Shown: positions 33,481 through 45,679 of the stretch, one piece after another
Position numbering within the stretch: position 1 is the stretch's first letter
Layout: every line of letters begins with the position of its first letter
Source: Taudactylus pleione
Lineage: Eukaryota; Chordata; Amphibia; Anura; Myobatrachidae
NCBI GenBank assembly: GCA_031769625.1
Contig: JAUIMM010000113.1
Span: 9,172,501-9,236,500 of the forward strand
Length of the DNA: 64,000 nucleotides
Reading direction: 5' to 3'
Position numbers and translations under genes: made by a program
Notes under the pieces: model-generated
The model's input: only the letters and a program-made list of their open reading frames with translations
Database searches by the model: none
Told to the model about the DNA's origin: nothing

Positions 33481-34333
33481 GGGCCGTATTCAATTTGGAG
33501 CGAAAAGTCTGTTGCCGGACTTTTTGCCGTCTTCACCGCTTTTTTGCGCGAAAAAGTATCAGGCACATCCCCTCGTATTCAATTGCAAATGTGCGAAAAT
33601 GGGAACCGGCGAATTGGAAATCGGTGAAAAGTTCTGGCAGTTTTGGGGAAATCAGCCTGACACCCCCCTAAAGATGTTCTGACATGGGGGTTCACTATGG
33701 GTACCCCCGAATAGCCCAGCTAAAGGTATTTGGGGTTTTTAAATGGTCTCAATAGGCACTATTCTGCGTCATTGAGCAAGTGATGAAGAATAGATTTTTT
33801 AAACTTTTTTGAGGGAAAATAAGTCTTCCCATCAAATTTGGGGTACATGAAAATGGTTGCAAGCATAGTTCAAAGTCACTAAAATAAAACTTTAAAGTGC
33901 ACAAAAAATGGACCTTCAGCAAGCACCTGCAAATGAAAAATCCCCTCCCCCATACTTTCAAACCCCCCCAGAGGCTATTTTGCTAGTTTTTGAATTTGTA
34001 CCCCAACTTTTTTTTCCACCCATTTTTTCAAAGTGCTTTTTTGGGGTGTCCTTTGTGTATTTTTTTGCTTTTTTTACACAGTTAGAGTCAAGGGGGTGTA
34101 AAAAGGGTTTAGGGTGGTCCCCGCATGTTTGCACCCCAAAATCCCAATTGTGCACTTTTTTCCGACGGGTGTTCATAGGCGAAACTTTTTCGCCTATTAC
34201 ATTGCATAGAGTTATCCCACCGGTGAAAAGACAATGAAATTGAATACAGGGATAAATTAATTCGGCGAAAATTACGTCATCTGCGATACTTTTTCGCAAA
34301 AACTGTCTTTTCACTCCAAATTGAATACGGACC
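33481..34333. mobile_element. PIF/Harbinger-type MITE with TAA target duplication
   Basis: GGGCCGTATTCAATTTGGAG at the left pairs with the right end (GGTCCGTATTCAATTTGGAG in reverse complement), about 27 bp with few mismatches, flanked by TAA at 33478-33480 and 34334-34336. A similar end (GGGGTATTCATTTTGGTGCG) is at about 2516 inside the Harbinger intron. Confidence 0.9.
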
Positions 34334-34668
34334 TAAAGGCTATGACTTCATCCCAATATTTTGAGATCAAGGGGCAGACCCACCATGTATGCTGAAAAGA
34401 ACCAACATTTCAACATTGTCTCCAACAGAGATCAGATGAACCAAGGATAATATGATGCAGCTTTTCGGGCACCATATACCAGCAAGAAAGCCCTTCCCAG
34501 GTGTACATCTGTGCGTCCGAATGTGCAGGGACTGACAGGCCCACTTTCAGCATCTGTAATTGCTGAAATACCGCTTAGTTACACCATTGAAACTTGCACC
34601 AACCCTATGGCAGGTGCAGATTATCCGTCAGAATATGGCCTCCTATGTGAACGATTCTGTATTCTGAT

Positions 34669-35186
34669 GGGCCTGATTCAAAGTTGCATGCACTGCTAAT
34701 GTTTTTGTAAATAGAGGGGTTTTTTTGCCACTGCGCATGTGTCTGAGATGCACTGCACATGTATCGACCTTACCATAGCGGCACGCTGCAAGTTTTTGTT
34801 CACAGTGTGATTGACAGGCACATCATGCATCTGCGATCCCGTATGCAGTCTCAGTTATGGCAGCCATTCTGAAAGATCATGGAGTCGATGTTTGCATGAT
34901 CTGTATGCAGTTGCGGACAGCTGGGATGGCTCTGGTGAGCATCTCAGTACAAGTCCCAGCGACATGCCCATGACACTCCCATAAGACACAACATCTCCGT
35001 GTGTTTGCTTAGTCATCCCCCTGTTACCTCTCAGTAACCATCCTGGAACGCCCCATACCTTTCTGCTATACTGCATCTAACTTTGTAGTGCGACTATATA
35101 GGTACAATCAAAACCATCGGTGTGACTGAAACACATGCGCAGATGAAAAAAATTGCTACATTGCGTCCTTCTTAACATCAGGCCCA
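34669..35186. mobile_element. MITE-like element with GGGCCTGATTCA ends
   Basis: The left GGGCCTGATTCAAAG and right end (TGGGCCTGATGTTAAG in reverse complement) form a short inverted repeat. The target duplication is not clear. Ends are of the CTGATTCA type shared with 28977-29500. Confidence 0.5.
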
Positions 35187-35862
35187 GTATATGGTTTCGC
35201 TGCATGTAAGTTGCTGCTACAGTGAACTAGGGGTGTGCACCGGCCACTTTTCGTGTTTTGTGTTTTGGTTTTGGATCTGGATCTTTCTTCGTGTTTTGGA
35301 TCTGGATTGGTTTTCCCAAAACCACCCTTCCGTGTTTTGGGTTCTGGGTTTTGTGTTTTGGATCTGTATTTTTTTGGGAAAAAAGCATAAAAACAGCTAA
35401 AATCACAGAATTTGTGGGTTTTTCTGTTCCTATGCTATTATTAAGCTCAATAACATTAATTTCCGCTCATTTCCAGTCTATTCTGAACACCTCACACCTC
35501 ACAATAGTGTTTTTAGGCCAAAAGGTTGCACCGAGGTAGCTGAATGACTATGCTAAGCGACACAAGTGGGCGACACAAACACGTGGCCCATCTAGGAGTG
35601 ACACTGCAGTGGCAGACAGGATGGAAGTTTGAAAAACTAGGCCCCAAACAGTACATAATGCAAAGAAAAAAAAGAGGTGCAAGATGGAATTGTCCTTAGG
35701 CCCTCCCACCCACCTTTAGGTTGTATAAACAGGACATTCACACTTTAACAAACCAATCATTTCAGCGCCAGGGTCTGCCACACGACTGTGGCTGAAATTA
35801 TTGGTTCGTTTGGGCCCCCACAAATCAAGCTGCCAATTAATCTGTCCCTGCACAAACTGGCT

Positions 35863-36345
35863 CTACGGAGACAAGATGTCATCCTCATCCTCCTCATCCA
35901 CCGATTCCTCACCCTCTTCCGTTTTGTGTACATCCTCATCCTCACAGAGTATTAATCCACCACCACAGGTCCCTCTGTACTTTCTGGAGGCTGGTCTCCC
36001 TGGAAGAATTGATAATTCATTTTGATGAACATCATCTTCTCCACATTTTGTGAAAGCAACCTCCTACGCCTTTCAATGACAAGGTTCCCGGCTGCACTAA
36101 AAACTCTTTCGGAGTACACACTGGAGGGGGGGCAACTTAGATAAAATAGAGCCAGTTTGTACAGGGGCCTCCAAATTTCCTCTTTTTCCTGCCAGTACAG
36201 GTATGGACTGTCTGACATGCCTACTTGGATGCTGTCACCGATGTAATCCTCCACCATTCTGTCAATTGTGACAGTATCATATGCAGTGACAGTAGACATG
36301 TCAGAAATTGTTGGCAGCTCCTTCAGTCCGGCCAGATGTCCAAAC
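35863..36345 (-). pseudogene. hAT transposase C-terminal remnant (copy B)
   Basis: The minus strand encodes the end of the same transposase as 57532-60642: the YIGDSIQVGMSDSPYLYWQE segment, then the hAT dimerisation motif (SVYSERVFSAAGNLV, RRRRLLSQNVEKM) and the acidic tail (DDILSP). Only about the last 150 codons remain, and the frame is broken near 35950. Residues differ from copy C at only a few positions, so the two copies separated recently. Confidence 0.9.
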
Positions 36346-37170
36346 CGGCCCTTTACTTATGACACAGGTGCACGCTTGGCGCTGCTACTTTGTTGATGCA
36401 CGTGCGGCAAAGGCGCACAAAAACAGAAAAATATATATTTTTTTATTTTTTTGTACACTTTGGGGGTTACACCACCCTTCAACAGCCCAGCCGGCCCTTG
36501 ACTTATGACACAGGCGCACGCTTAGCGCTGCTACTTTGTTGATGCACATGCAGCTAAGGCGCACACAAGTCACAAACAGAAAAATAAATTGTTTTTATTT
36601 TTTTGTGCACTTTGGGGGTTACACCACCCTTTAACAGACGAGCCAGCCGGCCCTTGATTTATGACACAGGCGCACGCTTGACGCTACTTTGTTGATGCAC
36701 ATACATTTCACACACAAACACAGAAAAAAATAATTGTTTCTTTTTTTTGGAGCGCACTTTGGGGGTTACACCACCGTTTAACAGACTTATGACACAGGCA
36801 CACGCTTGGCGCTGCTCCTTTGTTGATGCACGTGCAGCTACTGCGCATACATTTCACACACAAACACAGAAAAGAAAGAAGAATTGTTTATTTTTTGTGG
36901 AGCGCACTTTGGGGGTTACACCACCCTTTAACAGACTTATGACACAGGCGCATGCTTGGCGCTGCTCCTTTGTTGATGGATGTGCGGCTACAGCGTACAC
37001 AATTCACAACACAGAAAAGAAGAATTTTTAATTTTTTATGGAGTGCATTTTGAGGGTTACACACACCCTTTAAAAGATGAGCCAGCCGGCCCTTTACTTA
37101 TGACACAGGCGCACGCTTGGCGCTGCTACTTTGTTGATGCACTTGCAGCTACAGTGCACACAATTCACAA
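36345..37170. repeat. Tandem array of hAT copy B, about 5-6 units
   Basis: Units of about 130-165 bp carry ACAGGCGCACGCTTGGCGC, GTTGATGCA and TTTGGGGGTTACACCACCC. They are more divergent and more variable in length than in copies A and C. Confidence 0.9.
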
Positions 37171-38035
37171 ATACAGAAATAAATGTTTTTTTTGCACTTG
37201 GGGGTAGCACCCCTGATGGACAGAGCACCCCCTGGACAACACTACAGCACCCCTTTAGGACTACAGCCTTTATGGGACACTGCACAACACAGCCCAGCCA
37301 GCCCCTATAGACTTTTGGAGTGGACACAGCCCCTATGGACAACTGACTGCACAACACTGCCCAGCCAGCCCCTATGGACAACAGCAGCACAACACAGTTC
37401 AGCCAGCCCCTATGGACAACAGCAGCACAACACAGTTCAGCCAGCCCCTATGGACAACAGCAGCACAACACAGCCCAGCCAGCCCCTATGGACTTTGGAG
37501 GAGTGGACACAGCCCCTATGGACAACAGCAGCACAGCACAACACATCCCAGCCAGCCCTAACTCCCACCCTCCCTCTTCACTGTCCACAGCCGGAGTGAG
37601 AAATGGCGCCGACGCGGGGACCTTTTATAGGATCCAAAACCCGCGAGATCCGGAAGGCGGGATGATGACGTTTTGCCTCGATTTCAGTTCCGAGTCAGGC
37701 AGGAAAACCCGACCCGGACTCGGTTCCCGACTCAGATCGGGGGGGCTCGGGGGGCTTCGGATTTCAGAAATCTGAACCCGCTCATCCCTACAGTGAACAC
37801 ATTGCATGTTGAAACAATGATTCCTAAACATGATACATTTTCTTGCTTGTAGGATGCAAGAACGGTATACAAATATGACAGCTAAGTACTGTTATCAATT
37901 TTTCTATCTCCTTCCTAATGCTACTGTAACTGCAAGAAGAATGCATCATTGATGCCTAGTGTATGGCAAAAATGTAAACAATTGTAAAACAGCATGTATA
38001 CTATGGTCATTATTTCTTATTTATCGGTATGCAGT

Positions 38036-38593
38036 TGGGAAGCCAGCGGACCTAATCCCAACAGCCGGCTTCCCAACTGTCATATCCCGGCAAGGGTCTA
38101 AAGACAGGCGTCGATATGCCGATGCCTGTCATTAGACATACACCGGGAGCCCGGGGGGGTTAGGTTTAGGGTTCCCGGGGGGGACTTAGGGTTAGGCACC
38201 CCCCTGGGAGGTTAGGTTTAGGCTAAGGGAAGGGGGGTTAGCGTTTGGCACCCCTGGGGGGACTTAGGGTTAGGCACCCCCTCAGGAGTTTAGGGTTAGG
38301 CTAGGGGAAGCGAGGGTTAGGCACCCCCGGGGGGAGTTTAGGGTTAGGCATCCCCCCTTAGGTTTAGGTGGTGGGGAAGGGGGGGTTAGGTTTAGGCACA
38401 GAGGGGGGATTAGGGTTAGGCACTGGGGGGGAAGGTTAGGATTAGGCACCCCTAAGGGAGGGTTAGGGTTAGGGGGTAGAAATAGGTTAGTCTATACTTT
38501 CCTTTGACAATTGGGATTTCCTCCTCTGTTGGGATGCCACTGTCGGGATTCCAACCGCCGGGCATGGGTCTGGCGGTAAATCATACCAATTCC
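38036..38593. mobile_element. TTAGGG-bearing foldback with perfect 8-bp target duplication
   Basis: TATTTATC flanks both sides (38028-38035, 38594-38601). Near the left end AGTTGGGAAGCC pairs with GGCTTCCCAACT, followed by a TCTAA...GACAGGC hairpin. The core (38155-38480) is GGGTTAGGCACCCCC-rich. No coding sequence. Confidence 0.8.
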
Positions 38594-38601
38594 TATTTAT
38601 C

Positions 38602-39727
38602 AGTAAGTATCATTTTACCTGGACTGCAGAGAAAAGTATTAACAAAGTTTCTGAGTTACATTGCCTATGAAAACAGATTTATTTATTGTAATGACAGGAT
38701 TCTATTCACGTCACACTGTCCTTTACTACACGTAGCTGTACCTGACCTCATCTTCCCTCTTTCCATGTCCTAGGGGGAGGCCGTGCTGTTGCCATTAGAA
38801 TATGGATAGTTTTCTCTTTCTACATTCTATAGATGAGCTACATCAATTTTCTCCCTAACTAACTCTATTATGCCAGCAAACATAAATGCTCCTGCAAGCC
38901 AGTGTATTGTTGGCTGTTTGTGTGGTATCAGTAATACGCGTACCTCTCCCAGCACAGCAGTGTTTTGTTCTCCCTATTGAGCAGCCTTCCATCTTTCGGA
39001 AATTGCACAGGCCCCTACCTTACAGTAATTACTACTTTACATTGCTTTTCTTTTTATCAATGTCATGTTATTTGGAACACGATAATAAAAGTCAGAGACT
39101 CTGTTGTTAGTAATATTAAAGATCTTCAGAACAAATGTTAGTTTTCCTCTGGCGTATGAAATAGGTATTATTCCTATGCATGCTGAGCAGGGCACAAAGC
39201 ATCTTTTTCATAAGAAATGTATTTTAGACAATGACCCGTAGGATAACCACTTAATACCTCGCTTTGGAGATCTGCCTGCTGTTCCGTGTACTCTAGCAGC
39301 CTACTAGACTGTTCTGCATGATTACCGTCTCTTGTTTTCCAGACACATAGCTCATTGTGCTGAGTGCATTTATAAATAAGACTCACTTCTCACCTTCAGT
39401 CTGAAACATTTGTTGAATCTCTGAAGTCTTAGAACAGAATAAGACATTTATTCATTGTTACAGAACCGAATAAGGAGGAAAAATGCCAAATAATCATGTC
39501 ATGAATCACAGTGAGCTGTAATGACTTGATGAATAAAGAAAAAAGTGATTACAGTAGTTATACAAAATATGCATGAAAGATTTTGTATAAATGTGTATTA
39601 TACACCGCACAATAATTAGACATGAGTGATTCGGGTTCTGATTAATCTGACAACTACAAGTATTACTATCCCTAGTTAGAATTCACTACATACAGTATCT
39701 GAATGAGATGAAAATGGCACTGTACTG
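38602..39727. other. No gene recognised
   Basis: No supported coding sequence, repeat or MITE. Confidence 0.4.
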
Positions 39728-40493
39728 TAACAGGTATACAATGCATATGGCAACAGTCAACAGGTCGATACCAGATGGTCGATATGCAATAGGTTGACAG
39801 GGACAAAAGGTCCACATGTGCAAAAGGTTGACTGACAAAAGTTCAACATCGCAAAAAATCGACAAGTTGAAATAGTCGACTCAAAAATGGTTGACAAATG
39901 TTTTGTTTCCAATATTTTTGAGGTTAGCGTTAGGCACTATGGTTAGGGTTAAGGACTGGTTATGGTTAAGGACTAGGGGGAGGTTAGGGTTAGGCACTAG
40001 GGGGGAGGGTCAGGCCTGGGGACAGGGGAGGACTAAAGGAACACCTGTACTGGGCCCCGAGGTCCAGAGGGGCAAAAAATGGGATTGCGGACTCTCTTAC
40101 AGCCGGCGGGGCATGGCCATCAGGATCCATAGCCGCCACTTAGCCCCAGCTCCGAGTCTGACCCGGGCCGCGCTGGGCTCTTCCAGGTGGCTCAGCTGCA
40201 GCCCGGCCCTGACCTTTCAGTGAGCAACGTGGCGGCGTAGGTCACGTCACCACCAGGGCCATAACTAGGGTGGTGCGGCATGTGCCACCGCACAGATCGT
40301 AAGGCAGGGGTGGGAGCCGGCTTACCAGATCAGCTCCTCACTGATCTCTGGAAGGATTCCTCCCTCTGTCCTTCTTTCTCCTCGTCCCTGACTCCGCCCC
40401 CTCCTGTCCCTCTTCAGGAGGCAATGTGTAATGTCAGCTCAGCCATGAGGGAGCAGTCCCTGCACAGTCAGCGTCCTCCTACCCCAGGTGCAG

Positions 40494-40901
40494 CAGGGAC
40501 GTCTTTAGAGAGGAGGAAGCCCGTGTGCATCCCCCGACACGGACCCCCTCCTCTCACTCCGGTGGCCGGCAGCCAACTGACGCGGCTGGCCAGCCACCGC
40601 AGAATCAATAGACTCTGGGCACTAGAGTGTGCCCAGGGTCTATTGCGCATGCGCAGATCGCCGGGGAAATGGGGCGTCCGCCATTTTCCCGGTGATCTCC
40701 TCACAGCGCATGTGCAAAACATTGGAAAAATGGCTGTGGCGGCCATTTTCAGGCATTTAAACAGCACTGGGCGACCCAACGCGGGACTTCGGAGAGGTAA
40801 TCATTACAAAGTATGGGTGCAGGGTTTGCGGTGCGGGCCCCTCCTGGACTGGGGGGCCCGTGTGCACCGCACACCCTGCACCCATTATAGATACGCCCCT
40901 G
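40494..40901. mobile_element. hAT-type MITE (CAGGGRYGT family), copy 1
   Basis: It begins CAGGGACGTCTTTAGAGAGG and ends TTATAGATACGCCCCTG. Flanking 8-mers AGGTGCAG and AGTTGCAA agree at 6 of 8. The right end forms a long hairpin (TGGGTGCAGGGT with its complement). Confidence 0.8.
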
Positions 40902-41149
40902 AGTTGCAACATCCCTCAGCTTGCAGATCCTGCTTTTATCATTGCCAGCCATGGACAGCTACTTCACCAATGTGCTGCCAAGTCCCCACCCCCTCTCCTG
41001 GCCTGTTCTATCCTGGCTTCTCCCCTGCAGCAGTCGGTGTGTGAGGAGAGCACAGCACCCAGAGCAGGCAAAGGTAAGTTCCTGGGGTGTGGGGGCTGTG
41101 TGCTTATTCATGTTATCTAGGGAGGAGGCATAATACTAATAATAATACT

Positions 41150-41540
41150 TGGGGGTAAGGTGGGATGGGGGGGGAGGTGTAGTAATATGACCTGGGTTGG
41201 GAGTTGTAGTAATATGTGGTAGTATATTAATAATATCCTCGGGGGGAGAGATTTGCGATGGGGGGGAGATGTAGTAATATGACCTGGGTTGGAAGTTGTA
41301 GTAATGTGTGGTTGTATTATATTAATAATATCTTGGGGGGAAAAGAGGTGGTTTGGGTTGTAGTAATGTATGGGGGGGGTTCTTGTATATTAATAACACC
41401 TGGGGTTTGGGGGAGGTGCATTAATGTGTGTAGGGGAAGGGGGTGTATCCTAATATTACCCGGTTGGGGGATGTAGTAATGTATGGGGGGGTTATATACT
41501 AATATTACCAGGGGGTTGGGTGGGGTTTGGGGGTCTAGTA
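41150..41540. repeat. G-rich degenerate minisatellite
   Basis: GTAGTAATATG, GGGGGG and ACCTGGGTTGGGAG motifs recur at irregular spacing, interspersed with ATTAATA. Confidence 0.7.
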
Positions 41541-42235
41541 ATATCCTATTCTTTGGGGTTACAGTAAATGTAAATGTATTTTATGTGCTTTTGGTATCTA
41601 CTTTTACGTCAGGTACCATGAATGATTTTTATTCACATTTCATATATTGGTTATTACTTAGGAGCTGGTGCTGCCTGAGTCATTGTAATGTGATGTCACC
41701 TAAGTTGCTGTATATGAGTCTGTCTCAGTGACTGGCTGCAATGATGGTTTTTTTTTTTTCATTGTGCAAAACTGATTGTTAAAGTTGCGTATTGATATGC
41801 TGTGTACCTGGTTGTAAGTTTTCCTATATGTATATTTGTCTTATATTATGGGTATCATGAAAGCATATGCGTCTTGTTGTGACATCATTGTTAGGCATAG
41901 CTGATGCTTAATGTGTTTGTTTGCAATTCTAACGGAATTGCTGATCTTTTTTGTGTATGTCTTTAAAAAAAGAATAGGTCCATCAAATTTAAATTTAACC
42001 TGCGGTAGTTGCTAATTTACCTAATGGGTAGAAAATAGTCATTTCATATACTAAATAAAATTACAGTCATATAAACAATAGTACTGATGTGTGGTCCCAA
42101 ATAGGATAGGGCTTACATAATAGAAAATGGGAGTGCCATGCCCTCTTAATGGCCATAAATAAAAAAAATGGGAGGGGGGGTGCCGATGTTCTTTCTGGCA
42201 CCAAAATGTCTAGTTACGACTCTGATCGCAACACA

Positions 42236-42664
42236 CAGGGCCGGCTTTAGGGGTGTTCGACTAGTGCGGTCGCACTGGGCGCCACCCGTAGAGGGCACAC
42301 CCCTCCCCAGCATCCAGATTTGGCCCGCGGGTGGTCAAATCGGGAGGTTGGGGACCCCCGCCACCGTAGCTGTGCAGCGGTGGCCGGCACCCCCGGAGTG
42401 TGCATGGAGGCCGCGCACATGCGCACGGCATCCATTCACTGACAGGAGTGGGCTGGAGGAAGCCCAGCCAGTGACGGAGGACTGGGCTTTAACCCAAGCC
42501 TGACGTTATTTGGAGGTGTGCCATTTGGGCATGCCTCCAAATAACGTCACGTATGGGGCATGGCCTATGGTAATTAGGCCACACACCCAATTTCGGTCGA
42601 GCGCGATGTAAGGGCGCCTTCTTAAGGGCCAGCACAGGGTGCTCCAACCCTGGAGCCGGCCCTG
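42236..42664. mobile_element. hAT-type MITE with CAGGGCCGGCT ends
   Basis: CAGGGCCGGCTTTAGGGGTG at the left pairs with the right end (CAGGGCCGGCTCCAGGGTTG in reverse complement). Flanking 8-mers GCAACACA and ACCACACG agree at 5 of 8. Confidence 0.75.
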
Positions 42665-42739
42665 ACCACACGTCAAGCAGACTGCGCCGCTGCGGTGTAT
42701 AGGGATGGTAGAGGGAATCGGTAACAGTTAGATGCCCTT

Positions 42740-43320
42740 CCGTAGATGTAGAGAAATCGGGGCTGGGGCAGGGGAAGATGATCGGTGTTGGGGATAGAAG
42801 AAGGTGAAGGGGGCATAGGAAGCTGTTAGGGGCTGGGGCATAGGAAGCTGACAGGGGCTGGGGCATAGGAAGCTGATGGGTGCTGGGGCAGAGGAAGGTG
42901 ATGGGGGCTGGGCATAGAGGAAGATGAATGGACAGATATACGTGATGGGGGCTGGGGGCAGAAGGTGGCATGGGCTGGGGGTAGAGGCAGATGATGGGGG
43001 CTGAGGATGGAGGAAGGTGACGGAGCAGACGAAGGTGATGAGGGCTGGAAGTAGAAGGTGACACAGGCTGGCGGAAGGAGAGGGGGCTGGGGACGGAGAA
43101 AGGTGCAGGGGACAGAAGATTATGGGTCAGAGGAAGGTGATAGGGGCTGGGGCAGAGAAAGGGGATGAGGCTAGGGATGGAGGAAAGTGAAGGGGAAAGG
43201 AAGGTGATGGGGCTAGGACAGAAGGTGATGGGGGCTGGGGACGGAGGAAGGTGATGGGGGCTTCTGGGCTAAGGATGGTAATGAGAGGCTGAATTTGAGG
43301 AAGGTGATGAGTACTGAGGA
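42740..43320. repeat. Purine-rich degenerate minisatellite
   Basis: GGAAGGTGATGGGGGCTGGG and GGCATAGGAAGCTGA units recur about every 25-35 bp; the plus strand is almost all purine for long stretches. The Pro/Ser-rich minus-strand frame is an artefact. Confidence 0.85.
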
Positions 43321-43817
43321 TGGCTGGCTGCAGACACCATCCCTCCTACACCTGAGGCATCCACAGCACTGTCATCAAGAAGACCTTGTAAGAAACGTCA
43401 GACAAGAACTACAGCCTGTTTCGTCAGTGACAGAGAAACAGTGTGATAAGTCATAGTGTATTTTTACTTTATTTAAAGGCTGGCATATCTTTCAGTTAAC
43501 ATTCTCATGCTTCACATATCACACATGCAGGGGAGGGATGTGCGGGACCGGGGGTGGTGGTGAGAAGGTGGGGCCCCCAAAGACATCAGTGTACCGGGCC
43601 CCGACATTTCTCCCTATGGGAGGGTTAGGCTAGAATTAGGCACTAGGGGAATGGTTAAGCTAGGATTAGGCACTAGAGGGAGGGTTAGGCACTACGGGGG
43701 AGGGTTAGGCTGCTGGAAGGGACAGTTAGGGCTAGGCACTAGGGTAAGGATTAGGGTTAGGCTAGGATTAGGCACTATGGGGAGGGTTAGGCACTAGAGT
43801 GGAGGGTTAGGTTAAGG

Positions 43818-44200
43818 CAGGGGTGTTTCTAGAGAGGAGGGGGCCCATGTGCAGTCTCCAACACGGGTCCCCTCCTCTCTGTCCGGCGGCCGGTAGCGCA
43901 CTGAGCTATGGAGTTATAGACTCTGGACACTAGAGTGCGCGCAGAGTCTATAGAGTATGTGCATGTCACCGGGAAAATGGCTGAGGTGGCCATTTTTCCT
44001 ATACTGCGCATGCGCAAACGACGGGAAAATGGCTGTGGCGGTCATTTTCCAGTCGTTTTTACAGTGCCGGACCCCCACACCAACGTGGACTCCGGAGAGG
44101 TAAGTAATACTATGGGTGCAGGGTGTGCAGTGCAGGGCTCCCTGTGCCGCAGGGGCCCGTGTGCCCCGCACACCCTACACCCATTATAGATACACCCCTG
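43818..44200. mobile_element. hAT-type MITE (CAGGGRYGT family), copy 2
   Basis: It begins CAGGGGTGTTTCTAGAGAGG and ends TATAGATACACCCCTG. Flanking 8-mers GGTTAAGG (43810-43817) and GAGTAAGG (44201-44208) agree at 6 of 8. It lies in the TTAGG-rich core of the foldback at 39731-44432. Confidence 0.85.
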
Positions 44201-44689
44201 GAGTAAGGCACTAGAGGAGGGTTAGGGTTACATTACAATAAAAAAATTTATTTCCCATTTTTATGTCGACCATTTCAACCTGTCGACCTTTTAACACTGT
44301 CGTCCTTTTGCACTGTCAACCTTTTGTTAGTTGACCTTTTGTCCCTGTCGACATATTACATGTCAACCATCTGGTGTCGACCTATTGACTGTCAACCTTT
44401 TTTTATGGTCGATCTTTTATACTACACCCCTGTAACATTGGAATCTAATGAGATTTGGAATCTGCAATGTATGATTGTACCATTGCGTATTATTAACTGA
44501 TCAGTTATTTTTTTGTTATATTGTTGATTACCAAAGTAAAAATCTAATATCTTGAGTGTGTATCAGTGGCAGGGCAAAATGCCATTGTTGAACAAAGCTA
44601 TAGATAACTACAATTAATTTCATTGCAAACATGTTAAATTAATTAAATCAATATTGTGTGGCAGAACAAACCTCAAAATATACATTTTA

Positions 44690-45665
44690 TTATTTATTTA
44701 TAAACAGTTTCTTATATAGCACAGCATATTCCATTGCGCTTTACAATTGGAAACATAAATAGAACAAAACTGGATAATAACACACAGATATATAGGTAGG
44801 AAGGCCCTGCTCGTCATCTTACAATCTATAGGGAAATAGAGGGTAATAGGCATTGATACACAAGGATAGGTGCTATATATTGCAATTTTGGTCCAGCCAG
44901 AATGGAGAGTTTCTTGGTGGGCTACATGATCCAGTCACACAGGAATTTTGGCCAAATATCGGAAGGATGTGAAAGAAAGGCAATGTGTGAGGTTATGTGT
45001 GGACTGTGAAAGTGGATGTACTTAGATACGGAAGCTTTGAAGGTTATGTGGGCGGTTCTGGAATCCGATAAGCTTGCCTGAAGAGGTGAGTTTTCAGGGA
45101 ACGCTTGAAGGATTGGAGACTATAGGAAAGTCTTATTGTGTATGGTAAGGCATTCCATAGAGTGGGTGCAGCCTGAAGAAAGTCCTGTACCCTTGAGTGG
45201 GAGCAAGTAATGCGTGAGGATGAGAGACACAGATCTTGTGCTGAGCGGAGCGGTTGGGTTGGGAGATATTTTGAAATCAGTGAAGAGATGTCTGTTGGTG
45301 TGGTTTGGTTAATAGCCTTATGTGTAAGTAAAAGTATTTTATATTGAATACGGTAGAAAACCGGCAGCCAGTGGTGTGTGATGGGTAGCTGGAGCAACTT
45401 CATCAAGGGCTTTTTCTAGAATCTGGTTTAGGTGTGATGCAGCAGTCTCAGGAGAAGTGAATGTAGAAATTGTTGAGAGTCATTGTTGTAGAGAGGTAGC
45501 TAGTTGTTGAAAGTTAATAGCATCAATATTTCTGCGGGTTTTAGGAGGTTTGGTTGATTTCAATGACACTGAGGTTGAGCTAATGGAGGAGAGCGTGCAG
45601 GTGATAAGGTTGTGATCTGAGAGAGGTGTTGAAGCCGGATAATTGGCTGAGACAGGATCGGTTTA
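44690..45665 (-). mobile_element. L2/CR1-type LINE fragment with internal deletion
   Basis: On the minus strand, 45665-45420 reads into an endonuclease end (PLSDHNLITCTLS) and then joins directly to the last part of a reverse transcriptase (45406-45044): HHWLPVFYRIQYKILLLTHK, QPLRSAQDL, APTLWNALPYTIR and FKRSLKTHLFRQAY. This is the conserved C-terminal ending of L2/CR1-clade ORF2 proteins. The reverse transcriptase core is missing between the two parts, and one stop interrupts the endonuclease part. 44690-45043 is the 3' untranslated tail. Inactive. Confidence 0.85.
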
Positions 45666-45679
45666 AAATTAGATCGGGG

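Larger units (their letters stand above)
35228..37790 (-). mobile_element. hAT transposon copy B, internally deleted, intact ends
   Basis: A perfect 8-bp target duplication CAGTGAAC flanks the element (35220-35227, 37791-37798). Ends are TAGGGGTGTGCACCGG and, in reverse complement, TAGGGATGAGCGGG. Inside, in plus-strand order, are GTTTTGGATCTGGAT subterminal repeats, a conserved hairpin (CCAATCATTTCAGC region, 35750-35810), the last part of the transposase (35863-36345, minus), the 140-160-bp array (36345-37170) and the CAGCCCCTATGGACA repeats. The deletion joins the array directly to the transposase C-terminus near 36345. It can only move with transposase supplied in trans. Confidence 0.95.
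40255..42222. mobile_element. Possible larger hAT-type element
   Basis: The left CCAGGGCCATAACTAGGG and right CTAGTTACGACTCTG look like diverged inverted ends of one family (see also 8650-8697). The interior contains the MITE at 40494-40901 and the G-rich repeat at 41150-41540. No transposase seen. Confidence 0.35.
39731..44432. mobile_element. GTCGAC-type foldback element, enlarged by nested insertions
   Basis: TAA at 39728-39730 and 44433-44435 flanks ends CAGGTATAC and, in reverse complement, CAGGGGTGTAGTATA. Arms 39750-39900 and 44260-44420 are inverted copies of AGGTTGACAGGGACAAAAGG-type units. The TTAGGG core survives at 39920-40020 and 43620-43810. The middle is occupied by later insertions: a hAT-like end at 40255, MITEs 40494-40901, 42236-42664 and 43818-44200, and two minisatellites. 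Confidence 0.7.

Noticed and set aside
40280..41044. 254-codon plus-strand frame as a gene
   Set aside because: It crosses a MITE with recognisable termini (40494-40901) and has no domain.
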